From Pseudomonas viridiflava (GTDB lineage Bacteria; Pseudomonadota; Gammaproteobacteria; Pseudomonadales; Pseudomonadaceae): a DNA stretch of 64,000 bases. The translations under genes and the position numbers were made by a program. This document shows, piece after piece, positions 1-7,438 of the stretch; the stretch's first letter is position 1, and every line of letters starts with the position of its first letter. The notes under the pieces are model-generated. The model had not been told where the DNA came from. It searched no databases and was given only the letters and a program-made list of their open reading frames with translations. Location of the stretch: positions 124,001 to 188,000 of the forward strand of contig NZ_UUOC01000053.1 in the NCBI RefSeq assembly GCF_900590755.1, written 5' to 3'.

Positions 1-659
1 TGCATGACGGCATGGAAGTCCGTACCGGCACCGCCATCTTCGGCATCCCCCGCCGCCGCGATCCAGTAACCGGCCCGCCCGCGCGGGTCAACGACCTTGA
101 TCGGCGCAGCAGCCCTGGCGCGATGGCCGAGGCGGGTCAGCTGAATGCCACGGATATGATCCAGCGGCAGATTGGGAATATTGACGTTCAAAACGGTGCG
201 CGGCGGGAGATCAAGCTGCTCGTGAGCCTCTACCAGCAGACGCGCGTAATAAGCCGCCGTCGCCAGATTGTCCGGTTGCCGGGACAGGAACGAGAAGGCG
301 AACGACGGCCGTTCCAGGAACCGGCCTTCGAGAGCTGCGGCCACTGTGCCGGAATACAGCACGTCGTCACCGAGGTTGGCGCCCAGGTTGATACCCGAGA
401 CGACCATGTCAGGCTGGACTTCCAGCAGGCCATTGAGGCCCAGGTGAACACAATCGGTGGGCGTGCCGTTGACGCTGATGAATCCGTTGGCCAATGCATG
501 GGGATGCAAAGGACGGTCGAGCGTCAGCGAGCTGCTGGCGCCGCTTTTATCTTGGTCCGGGGCAATCACCACGCACTCGCTGTAGTCGGCCAGTGCCGCA
601 TACAGCGCGGCAAGACCCGGAGCGGTGACCCCGTCATCGTTTGAAATCAGAATACGCAT
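1..659 (-). CDS. surE: 5'/3'-nucleotidase SurE (3' end outside the window)
   Basis: SurE is a metal-dependent survival phosphatase that removes phosphate from nucleoside monophosphates. The reading frame starts MRILISNDDGV, with the family's N-terminal Asp-Asp metal pair (D8, D9), and continues with SGINLGANLGDDVLYSGTV, the conserved Asn/Gly-rich metal and phosphate-binding loop. About 219 codons are visible; the family is usually near 250 residues, so roughly the last 30 are missing. The ATG at 659 lies inside the end of truD (13 bp overlap), which suggests translational coupling. In Pseudomonas this gene is normally followed by pcm, nlpD and rpoS, which would lie beyond position 1. Confidence 0.96.
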   Translation of the reverse strand, partial: MRILISNDDGVTAPGLAALYAALADYSECVVIAPDQDKSGASSSLTLDRPLHPHALANGFISVNGTPTDCVHLGLNGLLEVQPDMVVSGINLGANLGDDVLYSGTVAAALEGRFLERPSFAFSFLSRQPDNLATAAYYARLLVEAHEQLDLPPRTVLNVNIPNLPLDHIRGIQLTRLGHRARAAAPIKVVDPRGRAGYWIAAAGDAEDGGAGTDFHAVM

Positions 660-1705
660 GGGCTGTCCGTCTGCCCAACCGGGACCAGATCAACGAGTTC
701 GCGCACAAAAGCAGTGGCGAAGCATCCGGCCGGAAGGACGAATTCCAGTTGCAGAATGTCAGGCTCGGGATAATGCCACGTCAACCCGCCAATGGGCAGC
801 CGCAGGATGCGACGTTCGTGTTCCATTCCCGCTCTTGTCAGCCAGTCGCGCAGTGCAGACTCACGATTGGCGACGTCGTTCTCCAGCGTAGCAGTCGCCC
901 CGGAGGCTGGTGATTCACCCGCGCCCCATTGCGGACCAGTGGGATGCAGATCGAGAATAGCCAGTCGCGGATCGCTGCACTCCTCGATTCCCGCCGGGAA
1001 AAAACTCCGGCTGTCAGTGAAGGCCAGCAGATCACCGACCTGAGCCTGCTGCCAGGTGCCGTCTGCAACACGGGCTGCCAACACCTGATTGAACAGGTAG
1101 CTGCGCGCCGTGGACAACAGCCGCGAACGCACTGCGCGCTGTTCCGGTAATGCCTGGCGGGCCGCGTAATCACGGGCCTCGCCGAGGTTGCCACCCAGAT
1201 AACCGAAACGCTGGGCACCGAAATAATTCGGGATACCGGCCTTGGCGATGGATTCCAGGCGCACCTGCAAAGCCTCTTTGTCGGCATTGAGCTGGGTCAG
1301 ACGCAAAGTGAAGCCGTTCGCCGCATGAGCACCGCGCTGCAACTTGCGCTTGTGACGGGTGCTTTTGAGAATATTCAGGGTTTCGTTTTCAGCCGCCGAC
1401 ATATCCGGGTCGGCTTTGCCGGGCAATTGAATGCTGAACCACTGACGGGTCAGTGCCTGACGATCTTTCAGACCCGCGTAACTTACGGTGCGCAGCTGTA
1501 CGCCCGCGGCACGAGCCAATCGGCGAGCTGCTTCTTCGGTATTCAGGCCCCGTTTTTCGACCCACAGCCAAAGGTGCTCGCCATCGCCAGACAGCGGAAT
1601 GTCGAGCACTTCATCGACCTGGAAGTCTTCAGCGGTGGCCTTGAGCACAGCACTGCCCAGTGCAGCGCCATACGCGCACGGGCCCAGCAGTTCAGATTCG
1701 GTCAT
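647..1705 (-). CDS. truD: tRNA pseudouridine(13) synthase TruD
   Basis: TruD isomerises U13 of certain tRNAs (tRNA-Glu in E. coli) to pseudouridine. The 352-residue protein matches the family length (about 350). The catalytic aspartate is D81 in the motif YAGLKDRQA, and NYFGAQRFG (from about residue 159) is the conserved aromatic motif of the catalytic domain. The start overlaps the end of ispF by 4 bp (1702-1705), and the 3' end overlaps surE, so ispF, truD and surE read as one operon. Confidence 0.96.
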   Translation of the reverse strand: MTESELLGPCAYGAALGSAVLKATAEDFQVDEVLDIPLSGDGEHLWLWVEKRGLNTEEAARRLARAAGVQLRTVSYAGLKDRQALTRQWFSIQLPGKADPDMSAAENETLNILKSTRHKRKLQRGAHAANGFTLRLTQLNADKEALQVRLESIAKAGIPNYFGAQRFGYLGGNLGEARDYAARQALPEQRAVRSRLLSTARSYLFNQVLAARVADGTWQQAQVGDLLAFTDSRSFFPAGIEECSDPRLAILDLHPTGPQWGAGESPASGATATLENDVANRESALRDWLTRAGMEHERRILRLPIGGLTWHYPEPDILQLEFVLPAGCFATAFVRELVDLVPVGQTDSPCVF

Positions 1706-2175
1706 GCGGACAGCAACAGCGCGACGGCGTGAACGGCAATGCCTTCCTCGCGCCCCACGAAGCCAAGCTTTTCAGTGGTGGTGGCTTTGACGTTCACTTG
1801 ATCGAGCTCGACCTGAAGATCCTCGGCAATCAACGCGCGCATGGATTCGATGTGGGGGGCCATTTTCGGCGCCTGGGCAACAATAGTGGCGTCGACGTTG
1901 CCGACCTTCCAGCCTTTGCTCTGCACCAGAGCCACGACGTGACGCAGCAATACGCGGCTGTCGGCGCCCTTGAATTGCGGATCGGTGTCCGGGAAGTGCT
2001 TGCCGATATCACCCAACGCCGCAGCACCGAGCAAGGCATCGCTCAAGGCGTGCAGCACGACGTCGCCATCGGAATGGGCCAACAGGCCGAAACCGTGTGC
2101 AATCCGCACGCCGCCCAAGGTGATGAAATCGCCTTCGGCGAAACGGTGCACATCATAGCCATGGCCAATACGCAT
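1702..2175 (-). CDS. ispF: 2-C-methyl-D-erythritol 2,4-cyclodiphosphate synthase
   Basis: IspF forms the cyclic diphosphate of the MEP isoprenoid pathway with release of CMP. It is 157 residues, the usual length. Zinc ligands are visible as D8 and H10 in GYDVHRF and H42 in VVLHALSD. ispD and dxr of the same pathway are in this window but in other transcription units. The start codon at 2175 directly follows a run of seven U residues and a 9-bp hairpin. No free Shine-Dalgarno sequence is present; the only purine-rich stretch (AGGGCG) lies in the hairpin stem, which is unusual. Confidence 0.97.
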   Translation of the reverse strand: MRIGHGYDVHRFAEGDFITLGGVRIAHGFGLLAHSDGDVVLHALSDALLGAAALGDIGKHFPDTDPQFKGADSRVLLRHVVALVQSKGWKVGNVDATIVAQAPKMAPHIESMRALIAEDLQVELDQVNVKATTTEKLGFVGREEGIAVHAVALLLSA

Positions 2176-2205
2176 AAAAAAACGCCCTGAAAAAAGTCAG
2201 GGCGT
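2176..2205 (-). terminator. Hairpin plus U-run between fghA and ispF
   Basis: Stem 2182-2190 pairs with 2197-2205 (ACGCCCTGA with TCAGGGCGT, loop of 6). In the minus-strand sense it is followed by seven T residues that end at the ispF ATG. It has the form of an intrinsic terminator for fghA, but it also makes up the whole leader in front of ispF, so it may instead act as an attenuator or a block on ribosome binding. Confidence 0.75.
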
Positions 2206-2218
2206 GATTCTACCTACT

Positions 2219-3064
2219 TTAGCCGTTCAAGGCGTCGCCATGATGACGAAGGTGATCCTCGATGAAGCTGGCAATGAAGAAATAGCTGTGGTCATAGCCA
2301 GGTTGCATGCGCAAAGTCAGGGGGTGACCTGCTGTTTTAGCGGCCTGAACCAGAGCTTCAGGCTTGAGCTGATTGACCAGAAAATCATCCCGGTCGCCCT
2401 GATCCACCAGAATCGGCAGTTTCTCGCTGGCCGTGGCAATCAACACGCTGGCATCCCACTCACGCCAACGGGAACGTTCTTCGCCCAGGTAATTGGAAAA
2501 AGCCTTCTGCCCCCACGGGCAATCCATCGGATTGCTGATTGGGGAAAACGCCGACACCGACTTATACCGCCCCGGATTACGCAATGCGCAAACCAATGCA
2601 CCATGACCGCCCATGGAATGACCGCTGATCCCGCGAGCTTCGGACGCAGGAAAATGCTCCTCGATCAACGCTGGCAGCTCATCGACCACATAATCGTGCA
2701 TCCGATAATGCTTGGCCCATGGCTCCTGGGTCGCATTGAGATAGAACCCGGCACCCTGGCCGAAATCCCACGCGCCATCGGCATCGTCAGCCACATCAGG
2801 GCCGCGAGGACTGGTGTCCGGCGCAACGATGATTAGCCCAAGCTCGGCAGCAACCCGCTGCGCGGCGGCTTTCTGCATGAAGTTCTCATCCGTGCAGGTC
2901 AGGCCCGAAAGCCAGTAAACCACCGGCAACTTGCCACCCAGCTCAGCCTGAGGCGGCAGGTACACCGCAAACACCATGTCGCAGCCAAGCACCTCGGAGC
3001 GATGTTTATAGCGCTTGTGCCAACCACCAAAGCTTTTCTGACAGGAAATGTTTTCCAGGGACAT
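2219..3064 (-). CDS. fghA: S-formylglutathione hydrolase
   Basis: This enzyme hydrolyses S-formylglutathione to formate and glutathione, the second step of glutathione-dependent formaldehyde removal. It is an esterase-D-type alpha/beta hydrolase of 281 residues. The nucleophile is S150 in GHSMGGHGA; the likely acid lies in VDQGDRDDFL and the histidine in GYDHSYFF. The start at 3064 is chosen because GGAGG lies 8 bases upstream and the protein then begins MSLENIS. A longer frame from 3085 would run into repeat DNA. frmA, the first enzyme of the pathway, is immediately upstream. Confidence 0.95.
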   Translation of the reverse strand: MSLENISCQKSFGGWHKRYKHRSEVLGCDMVFAVYLPPQAELGGKLPVVYWLSGLTCTDENFMQKAAAQRVAAELGLIIVAPDTSPRGPDVADDADGAWDFGQGAGFYLNATQEPWAKHYRMHDYVVDELPALIEEHFPASEARGISGHSMGGHGALVCALRNPGRYKSVSAFSPISNPMDCPWGQKAFSNYLGEERSRWREWDASVLIATASEKLPILVDQGDRDDFLVNQLKPEALVQAAKTAGHPLTLRMQPGYDHSYFFIASFIEDHLRHHGDALNG

Positions 3065-3076
3065 GGAGGAAACCTC

Positions 3077-3148
3077 CAGCTTCAAGCCGCAAGTTACAAG
3101 CTACAAGAGGCGCACGACCTTCTTGCAGCTTGCAGCTTGCAGCTCGTG
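3077..3148. repeat. Heptamer-based inverted repeat between frmA and fghA
   Basis: The right arm holds three exact tandem copies of CTTGCAG (3122-3142). The left arm (about 3077-3109) is a degenerate, inverted series with the same 7-base spacing. The arms can fold on each other. It fills almost the entire gap between the two formaldehyde genes. Confidence 0.7.
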
Positions 3149-3153
3149 GCTGC

Positions 3154-4266
3154 TTAAAAGTGGATGACGGTGCGAATGCTTTTGCCTTCATGCATCAGGT
3201 CGAACGCCTTGTTGATATCTTCCAGACCCATGGTGTGGGTGATGAAGGTATCCAGCGGGATCTCGCCTGTCTGAGCCTTTTCGACATAGCTTGGCAGCTC
3301 GGTACGGCCACGCACGCCGCCAAATGCGGAACCGCGCCAGACGCGACCGGTGACCAGTTGGAATGGACGGGTAGCGATTTCCTGGCCGGACGGGGCCACG
3401 CCGATGATCACCGATTCGCCCCAACCTTTATGGCAGCATTCCAGTGCAGCACGCATCAGGTTCACGTTACCGATGCATTCAAAGCTGTAATCCACGCCGC
3501 CATCAGTCAGCTCAACGATCACGTCCTGGATTGGCTTTTCGTGATCCTTCGGATTGATGAAGTCGGTAGCGCCCAGTTCACGGGCGACATCGAACTTCGC
3601 CGGGTTGATGTCGATGGCGATGATGCGTGAGGCCTTGGCCATTTTCGCGCCAATGATCGCCGCCAGACCGATGCCACCCAGACCGAAGATGGCAACCGTC
3701 GCGCCCTCTTCCACTTTGGCGGTGTTGAGGACTGCACCGATCCCGGTGGTGACGCCGCAACCCAGCAGGCAGACCTTTTCCAGCGGGGCTTCTTTAGGAA
3801 TTTTTGCCAGGGAAATTTCCGGCACAACGGTGTACTCGGAGAATGTCGAGCAGCCCATGTAGTGATAAACCGGCTCGCCGTTGTAGCTGAAACGGGTAGT
3901 GCCATCGGGCATCAGGCCTTTGCCCTGGGTGGCGCGCACTTTCTGGCAGAGGTTGGTTTTGCCCGACAGGCAGAATTTGCACTCACGGCATTCAGCGGTG
4001 TAGAGCGGAATCACATGGTCGCCAACGGCCAGGGAGGTCACGCCCTCGCCAATGGCTTCGACGATACCGCCGCCTTCATGGCCCAGAATGCACGGGAATA
4101 CGCCTTCGGAGTCGGCACCGGACAAGGTGTAGGCGTCGGTATGGCACACGCCGGAAGCAACGGTGCGAATCAACACCTCGCCAGCCTTTGGCGCCTCGAC
4201 GTCAACTTCGACGATTTGCAGGGGTTGGTTAGGGGCAAAGGCAACCGCAGCGCGTGACTTGATCAT
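3154..4266 (-). CDS. frmA: S-(hydroxymethyl)glutathione dehydrogenase, class III alcohol dehydrogenase
   Basis: FrmA (AdhC) oxidises the glutathione adduct of formaldehyde to S-formylglutathione with NAD. It is a 370-residue zinc alcohol dehydrogenase. Catalytic zinc ligands are C41 in SGVCHTDAY and H63 in LGHEGGG. Four structural-zinc cysteines lie in CRECKFCLSGKTNLC (about 93-107). The Rossmann motif is GLGGIGLAA, and the C-terminus IRTVIHF is typical of class III. The ATG at 4266 follows GGAGAAG; an upstream extension to 4344 lacks family similarity. A LysR-type gene diverges from it, 106 bp away. Confidence 0.97.
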   Translation of the reverse strand: MIKSRAAVAFAPNQPLQIVEVDVEAPKAGEVLIRTVASGVCHTDAYTLSGADSEGVFPCILGHEGGGIVEAIGEGVTSLAVGDHVIPLYTAECRECKFCLSGKTNLCQKVRATQGKGLMPDGTTRFSYNGEPVYHYMGCSTFSEYTVVPEISLAKIPKEAPLEKVCLLGCGVTTGIGAVLNTAKVEEGATVAIFGLGGIGLAAIIGAKMAKASRIIAIDINPAKFDVARELGATDFINPKDHEKPIQDVIVELTDGGVDYSFECIGNVNLMRAALECCHKGWGESVIIGVAPSGQEIATRPFQLVTGRVWRGSAFGGVRGRTELPSYVEKAQTGEIPLDTFITHTMGLEDINKAFDLMHEGKSIRTVIHF

Positions 4267-4347
4267 CCATCTTCTCCAGCAAAGTAAATACAAGCCACAG
4301 AGTGTAAAGCAGTGCTGATTGGTGAATAATCCGGACAAAAGCAAAAC

Positions 4348-4369
4348 ATTATTGCTGTACAGGGATAAT
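4348..4369. promoter_or_regulatory. Candidate LysR-type operator between frmA and the lysR gene
   Basis: A 22-bp dyad is present: ATTAT and ATAAT arms flank the perfect 8-bp palindrome CTGTACAG, so 9 of 11 base pairs are symmetric. It contains a T-N11-A pair (4353, 4365), the general LysR-box form. It covers the putative ribosome-binding site of the lysR gene and lies about 80 bp upstream of frmA. That LysR binds here is inference. Confidence 0.45.
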
Positions 4370-4372
4370 CAG

Positions 4373-5263
4373 ATGTACACCAACCGCTGGGAAGGCCTGG
4401 ATGAGTTCGTCGCGGTGGCCGAATGCGGGCAATTCACCGCCGCCGCCGAGAAGATGGGCGTGTCGTCGTCACACATCAGCCGCCAGATCGCTCGCTTGGA
4501 AGAACGTCTGCAAACCCGTCTGCTGTATCGCAGCACCCGGCGTGTAGCGCTGACCGAAGCGGGTCAGACCTTTCTGCACCATTGCCAGCGTTTACAGGAC
4601 GGCCGCGAAGAAGCACTGCGGGCCATCGGTGATCTCACCAGCGAACCCAAAGGCCTGCTGCGCATGACCTGCGCGGTAGCGTATGGCGAGCGTTTTATCG
4701 CACCATTGGTGACCCGGTTCATGGATTTGTATCCGCAGATTCGAGTGGATATCGAATTGAGCAACCAGACCCTGGATATGGTTCAGGGCCTGGACCTGGC
4801 AATCCGGCTAGGTCGATTACAGGACTCTCGACTGGTAGCCACACGCCTGGCACCTCGCAGGATGTACCTGTGCGCCTCCCCTTCATATCTGGAGCGATAC
4901 GGGCGGCCGCATAGCTTGTCAGAGTTGAGCCGCCATAATTGTCTGATCGGCAGCAGCGACACCTGGCTGCTGCAACAGAACGGGCGAGAGTTTTCCCAGC
5001 GGGTCCAAGGCAACTGGCGTTGCAACAGCGGTCAGGCGGTGCTGGATGCAGCGCTTCATGGCGTGGGTATTTGTCAGTTGCCTGACTATTACGTGCTGGA
5101 GCATTTGCACAACGGCGCGCTGGTCTCCCTGCTCGAAACCCATCAGCCTCCCAACACCGCCGTCTGGGCGCTGTACCCGCAACAACGGCATCTGTCGCCG
5201 AAAGTGCGCAAGCTGGTGGACTTTCTGAAAGAGGGGTTGGCGATGCGGGATGAGTATAAGTAG
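4373..5263 (+). CDS. LysR-family transcriptional regulator next to frmA
   Basis: The 296-residue protein has an N-terminal winged helix-turn-helix (about residues 5-63: FTAAAEKMGVSSSHISRQIARLEERL) and a periplasmic-binding-like effector domain from about 90 to 290. This is a normal LysR length. The start at 4373 (MYTNRWEGLDEF) is preceded by AGGG and matches where LysR domains begin; TTG or GTG starts at 4319 and 4322 are possible. It is divergent from frmA-fghA, so control of formaldehyde detoxification is the natural guess. The inducer is unknown. Confidence 0.9.
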   Translation: MYTNRWEGLDEFVAVAECGQFTAAAEKMGVSSSHISRQIARLEERLQTRLLYRSTRRVALTEAGQTFLHHCQRLQDGREEALRAIGDLTSEPKGLLRMTCAVAYGERFIAPLVTRFMDLYPQIRVDIELSNQTLDMVQGLDLAIRLGRLQDSRLVATRLAPRRMYLCASPSYLERYGRPHSLSELSRHNCLIGSSDTWLLQQNGREFSQRVQGNWRCNSGQAVLDAALHGVGICQLPDYYVLEHLHNGALVSLLETHQPPNTAVWALYPQQRHLSPKVRKLVDFLKEGLAMRDEYK

Positions 5264-5276
5264 GACTAACGCCGAA

Positions 5277-5361
5277 CCTGTGGGGGCGTGGCTTGCCCGC
5301 GATAAGCTTTCGGTGATCTACCTGTAAAACCGTGGTGCCCTTATCGCGGGACAGCTCCACT
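5277..5361. repeat. REP doublet, GGCTTGCCCGCGA type
   Basis: Two inverted REP halves lie just after the lysR stop: one reads GGCGTGGCTTGCCCGCGATA (about 5282-5301), the other TTATCGCGGG-ACAGCTCCAC. The same type recurs at 6206-6242 and 32742-32829. The left and right sequences are imperfectly matched. Confidence 0.65.
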
Positions 5362-5366
5362 ACACA

Positions 5367-5673
5367 TCTTTTGTGTACATATCCATTACCCGGTTAACGG
5401 CTGATTAAGGTTGCGCCCTTACGGCGCCTCACTTTTGAAAAGAGCCCAAAAGTAAGCAAAAGGCTCTTGCCCCACCACTCGGTCCCTCGCTGGCGCTCGG
5501 CATACCCGTAATCCGACAGTGATTCGGCGCGCCGCCGCAAAGGGCCATCCCTGGTCCAGTGCGGCTAAACCGGCATCCATGCCGGTTTGCACGCCGAATC
5601 ACTATCGAATTACGGCCAGTGTGGTTTGACGGGGCGCTGAAGATCAAAAGCAAATCAAAAGCAAATCAAAAGC
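5367..5673 (+). repeat. Left copy of a ~300-bp inverted repeat element
   Basis: The stretch from GTGTACATATCCATTA to about 5673 recurs in inverse orientation at 5888-6180. The best part, 5409-5466, matches 6082-6139 perfectly over 58 bp; the middle has diverged strongly. It carries a small internal hairpin (CGGCATCCATGCCG, near 5571) and ends in three 11-bp tandem units (ATCAAAAGCAA, 5643-5675). No convincing coding frame is seen. Confidence 0.8.
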
Positions 5674-5709
5674 GGGCAGAACCGGATAGTTGGCGCTACG
5701 TGAATCGAG

Positions 5710-5769
5710 GTAGGAGCTGCCGAAGGCGGCGAAGGCGGCTACCGATTCGCAGCCTCCGGCAGCTCCTAC
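5710..5769. repeat. REP pair, GTAGGAGCTGCCG type
   Basis: Inverted arms GTAGGAGCTGCCG and CGGCAGCTCCTAC enclose a short loop. It lies at the centre of the long inverted repeat, so the whole structure is nested around it. Confidence 0.85.
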
Positions 5770-5887
5770 AGAGAATTGCGCACGCCGTTGATTCCGTGAG
5801 AGCAAATTCATTCGCGAAGGCAACGGCACAAATAACGAATAACGCAAGACAAGCACAGACAAAAAACAGGTCGGCTTTCAGGCCGCC

Positions 5888-6180
5888 TCGCGCGCTTTTG
5901 ATTTTGATCTTGGGCGCCCCGTTAAACCACGCTGGCCGAACGTAGGGCTTGAACTGTGGGCAACCCGGCAGGACGCCGGGTTAGCCGCGCTGGGCCAAGG
6001 ATGGCCCTTCGCGGCGGCCCACGGTTCAAGGTCTGCGGGCGGGTACACCGAGCCTATGCGAGGTGGCGAGTGGTGGGGCATGAGCCTTTTGCTTACTTTT
6101 GGGCTCTTTTCAAAAGTGAGGCGCCGTAAGGGCGCAACCCTCAGTCGCCGTTACGCACCTAATGGATATGTACACAAAGA
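5888..6180 (-). repeat. Right copy of the ~300-bp inverted repeat element
   Basis: This is the inverse partner of 5367-5673. It includes the GGGCGCCCCGTTAAACC and CGTTCGGCCAGCG-type blocks, the hairpin AACCCGGCAGGACGCCGGGTT region (5962-5982), and a terminal TAATGGATATGTACAC (6161-6176). Between the two copies (5674-5887), apart from the REP pair, I see no feature. Confidence 0.8.
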
Positions 6181-6205
6181 CATCTCAGGAAGGATGTGCA
6201 GAGAC

Positions 6206-6242
6206 TCATGCTTATCGCGGGCAAGCACTGCTCCCACAGGTG
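6206..6242. repeat. REP half, TATCGCGGGCAAGC type
   Basis: TTATCGCGGGCAAGCACTGC followed by TCCCACAGG is the inverted counterpart of the REP at about 5277-5301. It closes the outer layer of the nested repeat, about 15 bp before the ispD stop. Confidence 0.65.
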
Positions 6243-6257
6243 TACGCGCAAACTTTT

Positions 6258-6968
6258 TCAGCGTGAAAACTCACTACGCCTCTGCCGCAACCATTCCAGA
6301 TCTTCAGGCCGGGTGACTTTGATGTTGTCGGAGCGGCCTTCGATCAACCGTGGTGATTGCCCGGCCCATTCGATAGCAGAAGCTTCGTCGGTGATTGCAA
6401 CATCCGACACCAGGCCATCGGCCAATGCCCGGTGCAGCGCGCCAAGGCGAAACATCTGCGGCGTGTACGCCTGCCAGATCTGGCTGCGATCAACGGTTTC
6501 GCTGACCCGGCCATCACTGCCCGCGCGCTTGAGGGTGTCGCGAGCCGGAACAGCCAGCAGCCCGCCAACCGGATCGTCGGCCAGCTCAGCCAGCAGATTA
6601 TCCAGATCGGATCGTGCGAGATTGGGTCGCGCGGCATCGTGAACCAGCACCCAGTCATCGTCATCGGCGCCTTGTGCGTGCAGATGCAGCAGCGCATTGA
6701 GCACTGAGTCCGCACGCTCCTTGCCACCCTCAACCCGTTGAATACGGGAATCCAGCGCGCATGGCAGTTCAGGCCAATAAGGATCATCCACAGCCAGACT
6801 GATCACCAGACCCTTGAGCCGGGGATGATCGAGAAAGCAAAGCAGGCTGTGTTCAAGAATTGTCAGGCCACCCAGTAGCAGATACTGCTTGGGACGGTCT
6901 GCGGCCATACGGGCACCAACACCCGCGGCAGGGATCACTGCCCAGAAGGCAGGAAGAGTGCTCTTCAT
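6258..6968 (-). CDS. ispD: 2-C-methyl-D-erythritol 4-phosphate cytidylyltransferase
   Basis: IspD couples MEP to CTP, giving CDP-methylerythritol (MEP pathway). It is 236 residues, the same as in E. coli. The nucleotide-binding signature PAAGVGARMAADRPKQY lies at about 12-28, and VLVHDAARPN, a second family signature, at about 105-114. The start at 6968 (MKSTLPAFWAV) is 10 bp downstream of the ftsB stop. The usual Pseudomonas neighbours ftsB and eno are upstream. The 3' end faces the repeat block at 5264-6257. Confidence 0.96.
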   Translation of the reverse strand: MKSTLPAFWAVIPAAGVGARMAADRPKQYLLLGGLTILEHSLLCFLDHPRLKGLVISLAVDDPYWPELPCALDSRIQRVEGGKERADSVLNALLHLHAQGADDDDWVLVHDAARPNLARSDLDNLLAELADDPVGGLLAVPARDTLKRAGSDGRVSETVDRSQIWQAYTPQMFRLGALHRALADGLVSDVAITDEASAIEWAGQSPRLIEGRSDNIKVTRPEDLEWLRQRRSEFSR

Positions 6969-6978
6969 AGGGTCAGCT

Positions 6979-7257
6979 TCATTGTGCCAACTGATAAAGC
7001 GTTTCGCCGTCCTTGACCATGCCCAGCTCATGACGAGCACGTTCTTCGACGGTTTCCATACCTTTCTTCAACTCAAGCACTTCGGCGTCCATCACCCGGT
7101 TACGTTCGAGCAAGACGTCGTTTTCAGCATGCTGATCGGCAATCTGCTGCGTCAGGCTGGCCACTTGCGCAAGGCTCCCGTTACCAACCCACAGGCGATA
7201 TTGCAGGCCCGCAAGCATCAGGATCAAGATCAGGAACAACCAGTTAGGACTGCGCAT
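6979..7257 (-). CDS. ftsB: Cell division protein FtsB
   Basis: FtsB is a small bitopic divisome protein that links FtsL and FtsQ. The 92-residue protein has a short N-terminus, one membrane helix (about 5-20, LFLILILMLAGLQYRLW) and a periplasmic coiled coil (about 28-75, with heptad-spaced leucines and VLLERNRVMDAEVLELKKG). The length is normal. It lies between eno and ispD, its standard place in gammaproteobacteria. Confidence 0.94.
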   Translation of the reverse strand: MRSPNWLFLILILMLAGLQYRLWVGNGSLAQVASLTQQIADQHAENDVLLERNRVMDAEVLELKKGMETVEERARHELGMVKDGETLYQLAQ

Positions 7258-7320
7258 TGAATATCAGGTACCCAGTAAAAAAGACAGCAGAGCCAACAAC
7301 GGAAACAAACGACGGAGGGC

Positions 7321-7346
7321 ATCGAGCCTGGCAAGCCAGGCTCGAT
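7321..7346. repeat. Perfect 12-bp stem hairpin in the eno-ftsB gap
   Basis: ATCGAGCCTGGC and GCCAGGCTCGAT are separated by two bases. No U-run follows immediately on the minus strand, so it is not a clear intrinsic terminator. It could protect or process the mRNA between the highly expressed eno and the low-level ftsB. Confidence 0.6.
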
Positions 7347-7438
7347 AGCGTCCGGTGCTGACGAATCATCCGGGAAACCCGACGATTCTCACAGCACCGG
7401 CTGTCTTTTTAACAGCGATGCATCAACAACAGACTGAC

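Noticed and set aside
5559..5945. Open frame of 128 codons inside the nested repeat block
   Set aside because: It runs across repeat copies and the REP pair, with composition (Arg-rich) typical of non-coding GC-rich DNA.
7261..7438. Possible small RNA gene between eno and ftsB
   Set aside because: There is a perfect hairpin but no promoter or U-run pair to define a transcript.
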